DNA from: Nostoc sp. CHAB 5836
GTDB lineage: Bacteria > Cyanobacteriota > Cyanobacteriia > Cyanobacteriales > Nostocaceae
NCBI RefSeq assembly: GCF_020829445.1
Contig: NZ_JAIVFV010000057.1
Location: 1 to 39,072 of the forward strand
Direction: 5' to 3'
DNA: 39,072 bases
Below the pieces are notes generated by a model. It worked only from the letters and a program-made list of their open reading frames with translations, did not search any database and had not been told where the DNA came from. The position numbers were made by a program, and so were the translations under genes. Position 1 is the stretch's first letter, and each line of letters begins with the position of its first letter. Below, piece by piece: positions 25,915 through 33,184 of this stretch.

Positions 25915-26625
25915 ATGATGAAACAAGAACCTGTAATTGCCATTAAAAGTCTCAATCACTATTATGGCAAAGGCGCACTGAGAAAACAGATATTATTCGA
26001 TATCAACCTAGAAATTTATCCGGGTGAAATTGTAATTATGACCGGGCCATCAGGTTCAGGTAAAACAACATTACTGAGCTTAATTGGTGGTTTGCGGTCT
26101 GTACAAGAGGGAAGTTTAAAATTTTTAGGTGAAGAACTTGTTGGCGTCAGTCAAAACAAACTAGTGCAGATGCGGCGCAACATTGGTTATATTTTTCAAG
26201 CTCACAATTTGCTAGGATTCTTGACTGCGAAGCAAAATGTGCAAATGGCGGTAGAATTGAATGATAATATTTCTCAAACAGAAGCAGTGGCTAAATCAAA
26301 AGCCATGCTGGGGTCAGTTGGTCTAGAAGAACGAGTTGATTACTACCCAGACAATCTTTCCGGTGGACAAAAACAAAGAATTGCGATCGCCCGCGCCTTA
26401 GTAAATCGTCCCCCTCTAGTGCTAGCAGACGAACCAACAGCCGCATTGGACAAACAATCTGGGCGCGATGTCGTGGAAATAATGCAGAGTCTAGCCAAAA
26501 ATCAGGGAACTACCATTTTATTAGTGACACACGATAATCGGATTTTAGACATAGCCGATCGCATCATAGAAATGGAAGATGGTCTTTTAACCCGTAATTC
26601 TCCCAACGCAGCTATTGAGTCATAA
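25915..26625 (+). CDS. devA: DevA-type ABC exporter ATPase
   Basis: 236 aa. Walker A GPSGSGKT at 44-51, Q-loop FQAHN near 94-98, signature LSGGQKQ at 148-154, Walker B LVLADEPT at 168-175, D-loop ALD and H-loop LLVTHD. KEYWORD-level match is to the MacB/LolD/DevA branch: TLLSLIGGLRSVQEGSL and QMRRNIGYIFQAHNLLGFLT. It powers the DevBC exporter. ATG at 25915 and 25918 are both possible. AGG about 10 bases upstream is a modest ribosome binding site. It is the last gene of the cluster. Confidence 0.94.
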   Translation: MMKQEPVIAIKSLNHYYGKGALRKQILFDINLEIYPGEIVIMTGPSGSGKTTLLSLIGGLRSVQEGSLKFLGEELVGVSQNKLVQMRRNIGYIFQAHNLLGFLTAKQNVQMAVELNDNISQTEAVAKSKAMLGSVGLEERVDYYPDNLSGGQKQRIAIARALVNRPPLVLADEPTAALDKQSGRDVVEIMQSLAKNQGTTILLVTHDNRILDIADRIIEMEDGLLTRNSPNAAIES

Positions 26626-26735
26626 AGCATGAAATCAGGGGTGTACTCAAAACTAAAATCGCTAAGTAGAGCGACGCAAATAAAGCTAACTGGCTAAGGC
26701 TGTCATTTGTCATTTGTCCTTCGTCATTTATAAGG

Positions 26736-26955
26736 CAATACACTTGGGTTAAGCATTTCTTTGTTCTCTTTCTTCTCTTTCTTTGCGTCCAACTCTTACG
26801 AGACGCACTCGCGTTTGCGTCCTTCTCCCAGGGGGAGACGCACTCGCGTTTGCGGTAGCCTGCGGCAAGCCGTTCGCGTAGCGTCTCGTAGAGAAGCGTC
26901 TACGTTAAAAAAATTGACTTTGGCAAAAAGTTTTAGCCTTAACTGAGCTGTATTG
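26736..26955. mobile_element. Family B short element, copy 3, nested in family A copy 8
   Basis: Ends CAATACACTTGGGTTAAG and CTTAACTGAGCTGTATTG. The direct repeats ATTTATAAGG (26726-26735) and ATTTGTAAGG (26956-26965) differ at one base. At 220 bp it is longer than the other copies because roughly 100 bp of GAGACGCACTCGCGTTTGCG-type repeat sequence interrupts it after TTTGCGTCC. Confidence 0.8.
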
Positions 26956-26970
26956 ATTTGTAAGGGTTTA

Positions 26971-27198
26971 TAGCGGTTATCGCTTGGGTGCAGTACAGTT
27001 TTGACCTCTCTCCTTTTAGGAGAGAGGCTTTGAATCTTATACCAAGTTGCCAAAGTTAGTCTTGTTTATAATCAAGGTATGTGCTGGGCTGACTTTTAAG
27101 CAAAAAATAGCATCAAACACAACTTGGTATTACTCCCCAACGCTAGAAGGGAAGGGGCCGGGGGTTAGGTCTGTATTCCATGCAATTGAGAACCGCTA
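26971..27198. mobile_element. TAGCGGTT element nested in family A copy 8
   Basis: Ends TAGCGGTTATC and GAGAACCGCTA. It is flanked by TA (26969-26970 and 27199-27200), and joining the flanks gives GGGTTTAAGGTG, exactly the uninterrupted sequence in family A copy 6. The interior has GAGAGG hairpins and the inserted element at 27040-27130. Confidence 0.8.
27040..27130. mobile_element. TACCAAGTTG element nested inside the TAGCGGTT element
   Basis: About 90 bp with inverted ends ATACCAAGTTG and CAACTTGGTAT. TA occurs on both sides (27038-27039, 27131-27132). No coding capacity. Confidence 0.65.
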
Positions 27199-27325
27199 TA
27201 AGGTGTATTTACGTTTCGTAATATAGTTTGGTTTATTCTTGCCGACTTACTTAGACCTGTCAGAGGGGAAGCAGGGGGAGTAATGGGAGCAACATCCTCC
27301 TCATCTCCCTGACCTTCACTTTGGC

Positions 27326-27712
27326 TTAATCCGAAGATTCTCCATCCCTGCGCCCAAGTTCATAAATACCGGCACCCATACAAGCTAATATACCTGTACT
27401 AATTCCCCAACTTTTACCTAAACTAATTTCCAGAACCCAGTTAAATAAAGCGCCAACTACTAAAAAAGGCACGATGCTGAACAGTGAGGCGTAAAAAGCA
27501 TTTTGGGATTCTCTGGCTTTACGAGTCTTTTCAAATTCTGATTGGCTAGTGTAGAGCGATCGCTCGGCAAAGTTAAACCAGCGATTGAGTTGCTCGATTA
27601 CCCATTCATTGATTCTGGAAAAACCTAGATATAGCGCCAATGACCACAAACTCGCTCCGGCGATCGCGATCGTGTCTAACTCAAAACGGAAAGGCAAAAT
27701 TTCAGTCAGCAT
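27326..27712 (-). CDS. Small conserved-looking membrane protein
   Basis: 128 aa. Membrane segments near TIAIAGASLWSLALYLGF, FYASLFSIVPFLVVGALFNW and SWGISTGILACMGAGIYEL, with a polar helical stretch between the first two (QLNRWFNFAERSLYTSQSEF). The C-terminus GRRDGESSD is cytoplasmic-looking. I do not recognise a named family, though the codon pattern and composition look like a real gene. It stands alone after the nested repeat block. No clear ribosome binding site. Confidence 0.65.
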   Translation of the reverse strand: MLTEILPFRFELDTIAIAGASLWSLALYLGFSRINEWVIEQLNRWFNFAERSLYTSQSEFEKTRKARESQNAFYASLFSIVPFLVVGALFNWVLEISLGKSWGISTGILACMGAGIYELGRRDGESSD

Positions 27713-27875
27713 TACTTGAGGGAGTCCTGCAAAGGGTCAACTTTAGCTTTACGTAGATGCCAAATAAACCTGTTGTGCAATTTTAAGCATAAAAGCTAAC
27801 AAGATTTCAACTACTTCCCAACGCGATTTCCCGCCTTTTTGGCGATCGCCAAAGCAAACTGAATTTCAATAATAA

Positions 27876-28082
27876 GGACATTTTACCAATGTCCAGACCG
27901 CTAGGCTACTACACATTGGCTGTCAAAAGGCTTATAGCACTCGGCATACCTTCGCTACTTGGGCGATCGCATCTGGGGCATCACCGGAAAAAGTGGCTTA
28001 CTGGATCGGCGATAACGTCCAGACAGTTTTGCGGTACTAGTGCCACCCAGATGTCACCAAATCAGAGTGTCCAGATTTTTAA
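27876..28082 (+). pseudogene. C-terminal relic of a tyrosine recombinase (phage-type integrase)
   Basis: The plus frame reads AYSTRHTFATWAIASGASPE, KVAYWIGDNVQTVLRY, then TAG, then CHPDVTKSECPDF. The RHTFAT box, the G-D/H position (WIGDN) and the final Y-x-H pattern belong to tyrosine recombinases. The TAG falls where the family has the catalytic tyrosine (Y-C-H). The rest of the gene is absent (TAA just upstream). It suggests that an integrated element or fdxN/xisA-type element once lay here. Confidence 0.6.
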
Positions 28083-28128
28083 ATGCTACTCACCCGCTAC
28101 TCAAGAATGGGCTAAAAATCGTTGTAAT

Positions 28129-29010
28129 CTAGTTAGGTGGTAATTCCAAACTAATTTCACCCAACAATCCCTTGCGAAAATCTGTTAAAAGTTGCCTTGC
28201 AGCTCGCTCTGTATCACCTTGGTAACGATGCTCCGCCAAGGCGTGCAAATAGATATCTCCGGTGTCTGATATCGAATCGAGTTGGTAGCGAGACTGTAAT
28301 GGTTTTTTTGGTAATAAATCTGCAGCTACAGCTTCCAAATAGTTGAGTAAATCCACTAAGGCTGCTGCTACTAGTTGGTTATCGTAAGATGCTTCACCGA
28401 TATCATCACAAATAGCTAATTTTAATGCTGCGTCTTGGTCTTCCATTCTGACAGGGATGACACCAGGAGCATCTAGCAATTCCAAATGTTCGGAAATTCG
28501 CACCCAGCGTAGTTGGCGAGTTACCCCAGGACGGGCTGCACTTTCTACTACTCGCCGTCCCAACAGGCGGTTAATCAAAGCTGATTTACCGACGTTGGGA
28601 AAACCAATCACCACAGCTCGCACTGGACGGGGTAACATCCCGCGATCGCTTCTTCTTTGATTAAGTTCTACCCCAGCAGCTTGTGCAGCCCGCGCCACTT
28701 CTGCTATACCTTTACCATGTTGAGCGTTGGTAAAATAAGGGACTTCTCCCTGACGTTTAAACCAATCTATCCACAGCGATCGCATTTGTGGCGTAATCAT
28801 ATCTACTCGGTTAAGTATCAACACCCGTGTCTTACCCTCCACCCACTCCGCTATTTGGGGGTGGTGAGTCGCTAAGGGAATCCGAGCGTCTCGTACCTCA
28901 AACACAACATCTACGCGCTTCAGCTGTTCTTTAAGCTTCTTTTCAGCTTTCGCAATGTGACCTGGATACCATTGAATCAGGTTTAATCTATAGTTTTGAG
29001 TTATGGCCAT
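28129..29010 (-). CDS. ylqF: Ribosome biogenesis GTPase YlqF/RbgA
   Basis: 293 aa. It has the circularly permuted order of the family: WYPGHIAKAEKKLKEQL at the start, VFEVRDARIPLATHHP, G4 as NRVD at 67-70, G1 GFPNVGKS at 136-143, G2 threonine in PGVT at 161-164 and G3 DAPG at 180-183. The C-terminal helical domain (LLPKKPLQSRYQLDSI, RAARQLLTDFRKGLLGEISL) is complete. RbgA/YlqF proteins act late in assembly of the 50S subunit. The usual NKxD is NRVD here, as is common in this family. No operon partner is evident. Confidence 0.93.
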   Translation of the reverse strand: MAITQNYRLNLIQWYPGHIAKAEKKLKEQLKRVDVVFEVRDARIPLATHHPQIAEWVEGKTRVLILNRVDMITPQMRSLWIDWFKRQGEVPYFTNAQHGKGIAEVARAAQAAGVELNQRRSDRGMLPRPVRAVVIGFPNVGKSALINRLLGRRVVESAARPGVTRQLRWVRISEHLELLDAPGVIPVRMEDQDAALKLAICDDIGEASYDNQLVAAALVDLLNYLEAVAADLLPKKPLQSRYQLDSISDTGDIYLHALAEHRYQGDTERAARQLLTDFRKGLLGEISLELPPN

Positions 29011-29055
29011 ATTTTATTATTAACTATTAATTACTAATGCATATTATCTTGGAGC

Positions 29056-29128
29056 TTGTAGTGAGGACTTTAGTCCTCAAAATTAGGGCTGTTCGCGGAG
29101 CGTTCCCGTAGGGTAGCCCTTACTACAA
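29056..29128. repeat. TTGTAGTGAGG inverted-repeat unit
   Basis: Left TTGTAGTGAGG and right CCTTACTACAA are inverted with one mismatch. An internal GAGGACTTTAGTCCTC hairpin is present, and TTCCCGTAGGG near the right end. Confidence 0.55.
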
Positions 29129-29207
29129 ACTAAAAGCTTTTATTTTTTGTGACACTTGCGTAAGTCCTAGCTAACTAGCCGAAGTCCAAAATCCAAAATG
29201 ATATAAC

Positions 29208-29615
29208 TCAGCACTGCTCTTTGGCTTGATGTAAAATCAGACGATTACCATCAGGGTCATAGGCATAAATTTCTCTCCCGTGAGAAGCAATGGAAATGTC
29301 TTTTGATGGAGGATAGCCCAAAGCAGTTAAGTGAGCGATCGCATCTTCTAAGTTACTCACCTCTAAACACAAACTTATCTTACTTTTGGGGTGTACACAA
29401 ACCAGGTTGTCGTTAGACATCGCTTCAAATTCAGATTCTTTTGTGTTCTTTGGTTTAAAAATACCTAATCGCATACTAACCAAATTAAACTCAGCATAGA
29501 CATTTGCAGTCAAAGAAACTGGCTTTTGACCCAGCAATTTACTATAGAAATTTACTAACTTTTCCAAATTAACTGATGCTATAGTGACAAATGCATGAGT
29601 GTAGTGGAAAACCAT
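29208..29615 (-). CDS. VOC-superfamily (glyoxalase/dioxygenase-like) protein
   Basis: 135 aa from ATG 29615 (MVFHYTHAFVTIASVNLEKL). A longer open frame reaches 29705, but the extra 30 residues come from CAAAATCTCAAATC-type intergenic sequence. There are two beta-alpha-beta-beta-beta halves: THAFVTIASVNLEKLVNFYS to YAEFNLVSMRLGIFKP, and SLCLEVSNLEDAIAHLTALG to GREIYAYDPDGNRLILHQ. The ending DPDGN.....Q is typical of the superfamily. Candidate metal-binding residues are H7 and the C-terminal region, but a full 2-His-1-Glu set is not certain. The reaction cannot be assigned. The gene stands between ylqF and the ThiS-like gene. Confidence 0.8.
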   Translation of the reverse strand: MVFHYTHAFVTIASVNLEKLVNFYSKLLGQKPVSLTANVYAEFNLVSMRLGIFKPKNTKESEFEAMSNDNLVCVHPKSKISLCLEVSNLEDAIAHLTALGYPPSKDISIASHGREIYAYDPDGNRLILHQAKEQC

Positions 29616-29808
29616 ATTTATACCATTTTGGATTTGAGATTTGAGATTTTGGATTGGAAACCGCTTGCTGTATCTGGGTTTTCTCTGTCCATCTGTCGCA
29701 ATCATTTTTCCAATTGGTATTACCCTCAGAAATTATGTAGCCGTTCAGGAGAGCGCACCCCCTAAACGGTTACTTTGCATGGAAAATACTGGCTCTCAAA
29801 GGTCTCTC

Positions 29809-30084
29809 TTAACCACCGGCGACAGCTGGGACAATACTTACTTCGTCACCATCTTTAAGAGTTGTGTCTATACCATCTAAATAACGAATATCTTCGCTAT
29901 CGACATAAAAATTTACAAACCGACGGAGCTTACCTTCTTCATCGCATAACCGCGATTTAATCCCAGGAAAGCTTTGTTCTAAGGAGTCCAGCAATTCAGC
30001 AATGGTGCTACCGGTGGATTCTAGAGTAGCTTGATTATTAGTAAAACTCTGAAGAGTCGTGGGAACTAAAACTTTTACAGCCAT
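29809..30084 (-). CDS. ThiS/MoaD-like sulfur carrier protein
   Basis: 91 aa, beta-grasp type, ending in AVAGG, the Gly-Gly tail that is adenylated and thiocarboxylated in this family. Other landmarks are [51 protein letters not shown] and [12 protein letters not shown]. It lies downstream of threonine synthase on the same strand, with 481 bp of repeats between. Known members deliver sulfur for molybdopterin, thiamin, cysteine (CysO) or homocysteine. The link to threonine synthase suggests an amino-acid pathway, but sequence alone does not settle which. The usual E1-like or hydrolase partners are not in the window. Confidence 0.85.
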   Translation of the reverse strand: MAVKVLVPTTLQSFTNNQATLESTGSTIAELLDSLEQSFPGIKSRLCDEEGKLRRFVNFYVDSEDIRYLDGIDTTLKDGDEVSIVPAVAGG

Positions 30085-30094
30085 AGAAGTAGAA

Positions 30095-30160
30095 AGTTAG
30101 GAGTGAGGAGTGAGGAGTGAGGAGTTAGAAGTTAGGAGTTAGAAGTTAGGAGTTAGGAAT
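30095..30160. repeat. Heptamer repeats (GGAGTKA type), left cluster
   Basis: Runs of GGAGTGA, GGAGTTA and GAAGTTA at 7-bp period. They are the complement of the AACTCCT/AACTCAT cluster at 30500-30567. STRR-type heptamers are characteristic of heterocystous cyanobacteria. Confidence 0.7.
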
Positions 30161-30176
30161 AAAGTTAAGAGTTATG

Positions 30177-30490
30177 GTTGACACTCTCCGACCTAAAGGT
30201 ACGGAGATTCTTAAGAGATTACGCTCTTAATATCCTGATTTCTCAGGTTCCCAGGCTGACCACGTTTGCCCTATAGGGCGTAGTCATATCTCCAGAGAGA
30301 GTTTTTTGGGCGTAGACTTTCCCCCAGCCCGGGGGTAGGTTTTTAAATCTTGTACTGATTGGAGTATTTTACCATGTTCATCAACAAAATTGACTTAAGC
30401 CTAAAGGCTTGTGACTTGCTTTCATCCCGTGCCTGAAGTACGAAGTTCGGACACTTGCGTGTCCTGCTTCTCACGGGTTTTCAGCATTTC
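30177..30490. mobile_element. Possible IS200/IS605-derived non-coding remnant
   Basis: The left part has the hairpin TCTCCGACCTAAAGGTACGG AGA (arms TCTCCG/CGGAGA) after GGTTGACAC. The right part has CCCGTG...CACGGG enclosing GGACACTTGCGTGTCC. Subterminal hairpins without inverted ends, and the GACCTAAAGGTACGGAG motif, recall the ends of IS200/IS605 elements and their palindrome-associated derivatives. There is no transposase or TnpB frame. The assignment is tentative. Confidence 0.35.
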
Positions 30491-30499
30491 CCTTATAAA

Positions 30500-30567
30500 A
30501 AACTCATAACTCATAACTCATAACTCATAACTCCTAACTCCTAACTCCTAACTCATAACTCCTAACT
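30500..30567. repeat. Heptamer repeats (AACTCAT/AACTCCT), right cluster
   Basis: Nine or so 7-bp units of AACTCAT and AACTCCT. They run into the last codons of threonine synthase (stop at 30566-30568), so the array directly abuts the gene. Confidence 0.75.
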
Positions 30568-31870
30568 AAACGAGGACTTGTTGCCATTCCAAGCGTTCCA
30601 GAGTACGCGATCGCTCTAGGGCACGTTCAAAACTATCGAGTTTGGCATCAATAGTCAAGGGTTCGCCAACGTAGCCTTGGATTGCTTCTTGGGTTTTTAG
30701 ACCATTGCCGGTAATGTAAATCACGGTAGTTTCATCTGGATCAATTTTGCCAGCTTCTACCAGTTTTTTCAGCACGGCTACGGTTGTACCACCAGCCGTT
30801 TCTGTGAAAATGCCCTCGGTTTCTGCCAGCAGCTTGATGCCATCGATAATTTCTGCATCATTGACTGATTCAATGTTACCATCAGTCTTCTGAGCTAACT
30901 CCACAGCATAAATGCCGTCTGCTGGATTGCCGATCGCTAGCGATTTAGCAATTGTATTCGGTTTAACTGGTTTAATAAAGTCGCGTCCTTCTTTGAAGGC
31001 TTGGGCGATGGGTGAACAACCTTCAGCTTGAGCGCCGCTAAAACGGACTTTCTTGTTTTCTACCAAACCAACTTCGATAAATTCTTGGAACCCTTTATAA
31101 ATTTTGGTAAATAGTGAACCAGATGCTAAAGGAGCAACAACATGATCGGGTAGTTCCCAGCCTAGTTGTTCCGCAACTTCAAAGCCTAGCGTTTTGGAAC
31201 CTTCAGAGTAATAAGGACGCAGATTAATGTTGACAAAACCCCAACCATGTGTATTAGCAACTTCTGAACAAAGACGATTTACTTGATCGTAGTTGCCTTT
31301 GACGGCCATCAGGGTGGGACTGTAGATCAGGCTACCGATAATTTTACCAGCTTCTAAATCTGCGGGGATGAACACACAGCAATCTAAACCTGCGTGAGCT
31401 GCGATCGCAGCTGTCGAATTTGCCAAGTTACCTGTGCTAGCGCAAGAAACAGTAGTGAAACCTAACTCTCGCGCCCTCGATAGAGCAACTGACACTACCC
31501 GATCCTTAAAACTAAGGGTGGGCATATTAACGGCATCATTTTTTATATAAAGCTTATTTAAACCCAGGCGACGGGCAAGACGGTGAGAACGAACCAAGGG
31601 AGTCATACCCGTTCCCACATCTATAACATTGTCAGTTGCAACAGGCAAAAAGGGACGGTAGCGCCAAATTGAGTTAGGCCCAGCTTGAATTGTTTCACGA
31701 GTGACAGTTAGACGGAGGGCGTTGTAGTCATACTTGACTTCTAAAGGCCCAAAACATAACTCACAAACATTACTGGCTTTGAGTTCATATTCGGCACCAC
31801 ATTCTTTACACTTCAATGCTTGAAAGTAGGCAGTGCTGGCTTTGGTTTCGGTTGTGATTGCCTGAGTCAT
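30566..31870 (-). CDS. thrC: Threonine synthase
   Basis: 434 aa. It converts O-phosphohomoserine to threonine with PLP. The N-terminus has a zinc-ribbon-like CKECGAEYELKASNVCELCF (C21, C24, C36, C39), as in some plant-type and archaeal threonine synthases. The PLP lysine is K122 in LSFKDRVV. ASTGNLANSTAAIAAHAGL is the substrate/PLP phosphate-binding region. GGTTVAVLKKL and YITGNGLKTQEAI complete the C-terminal part. The length is normal. A stable hairpin sits about 66 bp upstream of the start and could attenuate expression. Downstream lies the ThiS-like gene after heptamer repeats. Confidence 0.95.
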   Translation of the reverse strand: MTQAITTETKASTAYFQALKCKECGAEYELKASNVCELCFGPLEVKYDYNALRLTVTRETIQAGPNSIWRYRPFLPVATDNVIDVGTGMTPLVRSHRLARRLGLNKLYIKNDAVNMPTLSFKDRVVSVALSRARELGFTTVSCASTGNLANSTAAIAAHAGLDCCVFIPADLEAGKIIGSLIYSPTLMAVKGNYDQVNRLCSEVANTHGWGFVNINLRPYYSEGSKTLGFEVAEQLGWELPDHVVAPLASGSLFTKIYKGFQEFIEVGLVENKKVRFSGAQAEGCSPIAQAFKEGRDFIKPVKPNTIAKSLAIGNPADGIYAVELAQKTDGNIESVNDAEIIDGIKLLAETEGIFTETAGGTTVAVLKKLVEAGKIDPDETTVIYITGNGLKTQEAIQGYVGEPLTIDAKLDSFERALERSRTLERLEWQQVLV

Positions 31871-31935
31871 AAACTAGCTTTAATAAGTTTTGTCTGTCGC
31901 TGTCGCCTGATACTAACACGAGCAAAAATACCAGT

Positions 31936-31970
31936 CAAACATACCCGATAAAAATAGTCGGGTATGTTTG
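31936..31970 (-). promoter_or_regulatory. Hairpin in the thrC leader
   Basis: CAAACATACCCGA and TCGGGTATGTTTG form a perfect 13-bp stem with a 9-base A/T-rich loop. On the minus strand it precedes thrC by about 65 bp and is followed by GACTGGTATTTTTG. It could be a transcription attenuator, an operator dyad or the terminator of something upstream. Confidence 0.45.
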
Positions 31971-32103
31971 GTAATGAAAGGGATGATCTTTGTAAAACTT
32001 TGATATAAGTAGTCACTAATTTCAGTATTTGTGCTGTACTCATTATGTTACAAATCCAGAGATTTGCTACGATCGCAGTTCTCGCTTGGATGCAATACAC
32101 TTT

Positions 32104-32249
32104 CAATACTGCGTAGGTTTTGCCTAAAAAATCACTCTGGTGTAGGTGTAGGTTGGGTTGAGGAACGAAACCCAACATTTTCTTTCTCTTTGTTGGGTAA
32201 CACTAAAGTTCAACCCAACCTACAAATCTTCAAAACCTACGCAGTATTG
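32104..32249. repeat. CAATACTGCGTAGGTTTTG inverted-repeat unit with a nested one
   Basis: Left CAATACTGCGTAGGTTTTG and right CAAAACCTACGCAGTATTG are exact 19-bp inverted repeats. A second inverted-repeat unit lies between them (32148-32223). Confidence 0.7.
32148..32223. repeat. GTAGGTTGGGTTG inverted-repeat unit
   Basis: Exact arms GTAGGTTGGGTTG and CAACCCAACCTAC, with internal GAAACCCAACA/TGTTGGGT. This is a common cyanobacterial intergenic unit, here placed inside the larger inverted repeat. Confidence 0.65.
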
Positions 32250-32356
32250 GAACAGCCCCTTCCCTACCAGGGAAAGGCAGCCAATCTTCAAAGCCCCTCT
32301 GTGCGTCGGAGAGGGGTTTGGGGAGAGGTCTGCCGACTTGTGTATACACAGTAGCC

Positions 32357-32486
32357 TAAGTAAGTTGGCGCGAAAAAACATAAATATGTTACGAAACGTA
32401 AATAGGCTTAAAACCTTGTAAATCACGAAGGACAAATGACAAGTGACAGCCTTAGCCAGTTAGCTTTAATTGCGCCAACCTATTTA
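32357..32486. mobile_element. Family A short element, copy 9 (reverse)
   Basis: Ends TAAGTAAGTTGGCGCGAAAA and TTGCGCCAACCTATTTA; the last end has one change from CTACTTA. Palindrome TTACGAAACGTAA intact. Confidence 0.83.
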
Positions 32487-32657
32487 AGTAGATACTTAGC
32501 TTTCGTTGCTTTGGTTGACCACTAATACTCAGTTGTAATACGGATAGTCATTATGATTCAAATGCATTTTATGTATGATCAACTTGCATATTTTGAAATC
32601 ATTTGACTCCACAGAGTACTACATAAATGACAACTAATATCCAAAAATCCTTTAATA

Positions 32658-32746
32658 AACATCTCCGAAAAAAATTGTTTTGACGTAGCATTGCTACGTC
32701 TCTACAAGGGTTCTGGGTAAGGCATATTTAATTTTTACCAGATGTC
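32658..32746. mobile_element. 89-bp TA-flanked element, second copy
   Basis: Starts AACATCTCC and ends TTTTTACCAGATGTC, with TA on both sides (32656-32657, 32747-32748). Core GACGTAGCATTGCTACGTC hairpin. Same length and ends as the element at 9980-10068. Confidence 0.7.
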
Positions 32747-32748
32747 TA

Positions 32749-33184
32749 ATGTATAGGCTTTAGAATTTTTTGTGTCTAATTAAAGCTACTTGTGTTACAA
32801 AATTAAAGTTAATTTTTCAGCTTTGATGCAATTATTCACAGCTATGGAACTTACTTGTATATACTGAAGACTATTTTTGCTGTAAAAGTTACATTTCTAC
32901 TTGCATAGATCATTCAGCAGGACACAATCAGAAGTCACAGATATTTGCGATCGCTAGCCTTGATTCTTAAAGGTCAGCATCAACCAAGTAGATAAGTTAT
33001 TTCTGCCTATTGCCTCAGTATCGTTTTTAAGGAGCGTAAATAACTTAACTCCTTAAATATGCATTCCCAAAGCGAAACGTCAAAGTTTTGGGCAGATAGA
33101 ATCGGTAATCCTTAAAGGAATTGCCGAACTTTATCCTGTCTCAAAGTCCAAGATCCAAGTTCAGCAAATAAACAAACTATTTCT
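32749..33184. other. Upstream region of the DUF11 gene cluster
   Basis: No gene seen in 436 bp. It holds AAGGAG...CTCCTT (about 33029-33056) and a CGGTAATCCTTAAAGG dyad (33103-33126) close to the start codon. Both are possible leader structures. The promoter of the surface-protein genes is expected here. Confidence 0.4.

Larger units (their letters stand above)
26663..27253. mobile_element. Compound element: family A copy 8 carrying nested insertions
   Basis: The left part 26663-26735 (TAAGTAGAGCGACGCAAAT onward), a short middle part 26956-26970 and the right part from 27199 to TTGCCGACTTACTTA (27253) together rebuild a family A copy like 22378-22508. A family B element (26736-26955) and a TAGCGGTT element (26971-27198) are inserted, and the latter itself contains a TACCAAGTTG element (27040-27130). 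Confidence 0.85.

Noticed and set aside
26796..27053. Open frames in the GAGACGCACTCGCG repeat block
   Set aside because: They are made of repeat DNA inside the nested family B element, with no start signals.
27889..28143. 84-residue open frame starting MSRPLGYY
   Set aside because: It is the wrong frame of the integrase relic, whose recognisable motifs lie two bases over.
29616..29705. N-terminal extension of the VOC protein
   Set aside because: The extra residues are read from AAAATCTCAAATC-type intergenic sequence and lack domain character.
31867..32435. Open frames upstream of thrC
   Set aside because: They run through inverted repeats and a family A element and overlap each other on both strands.
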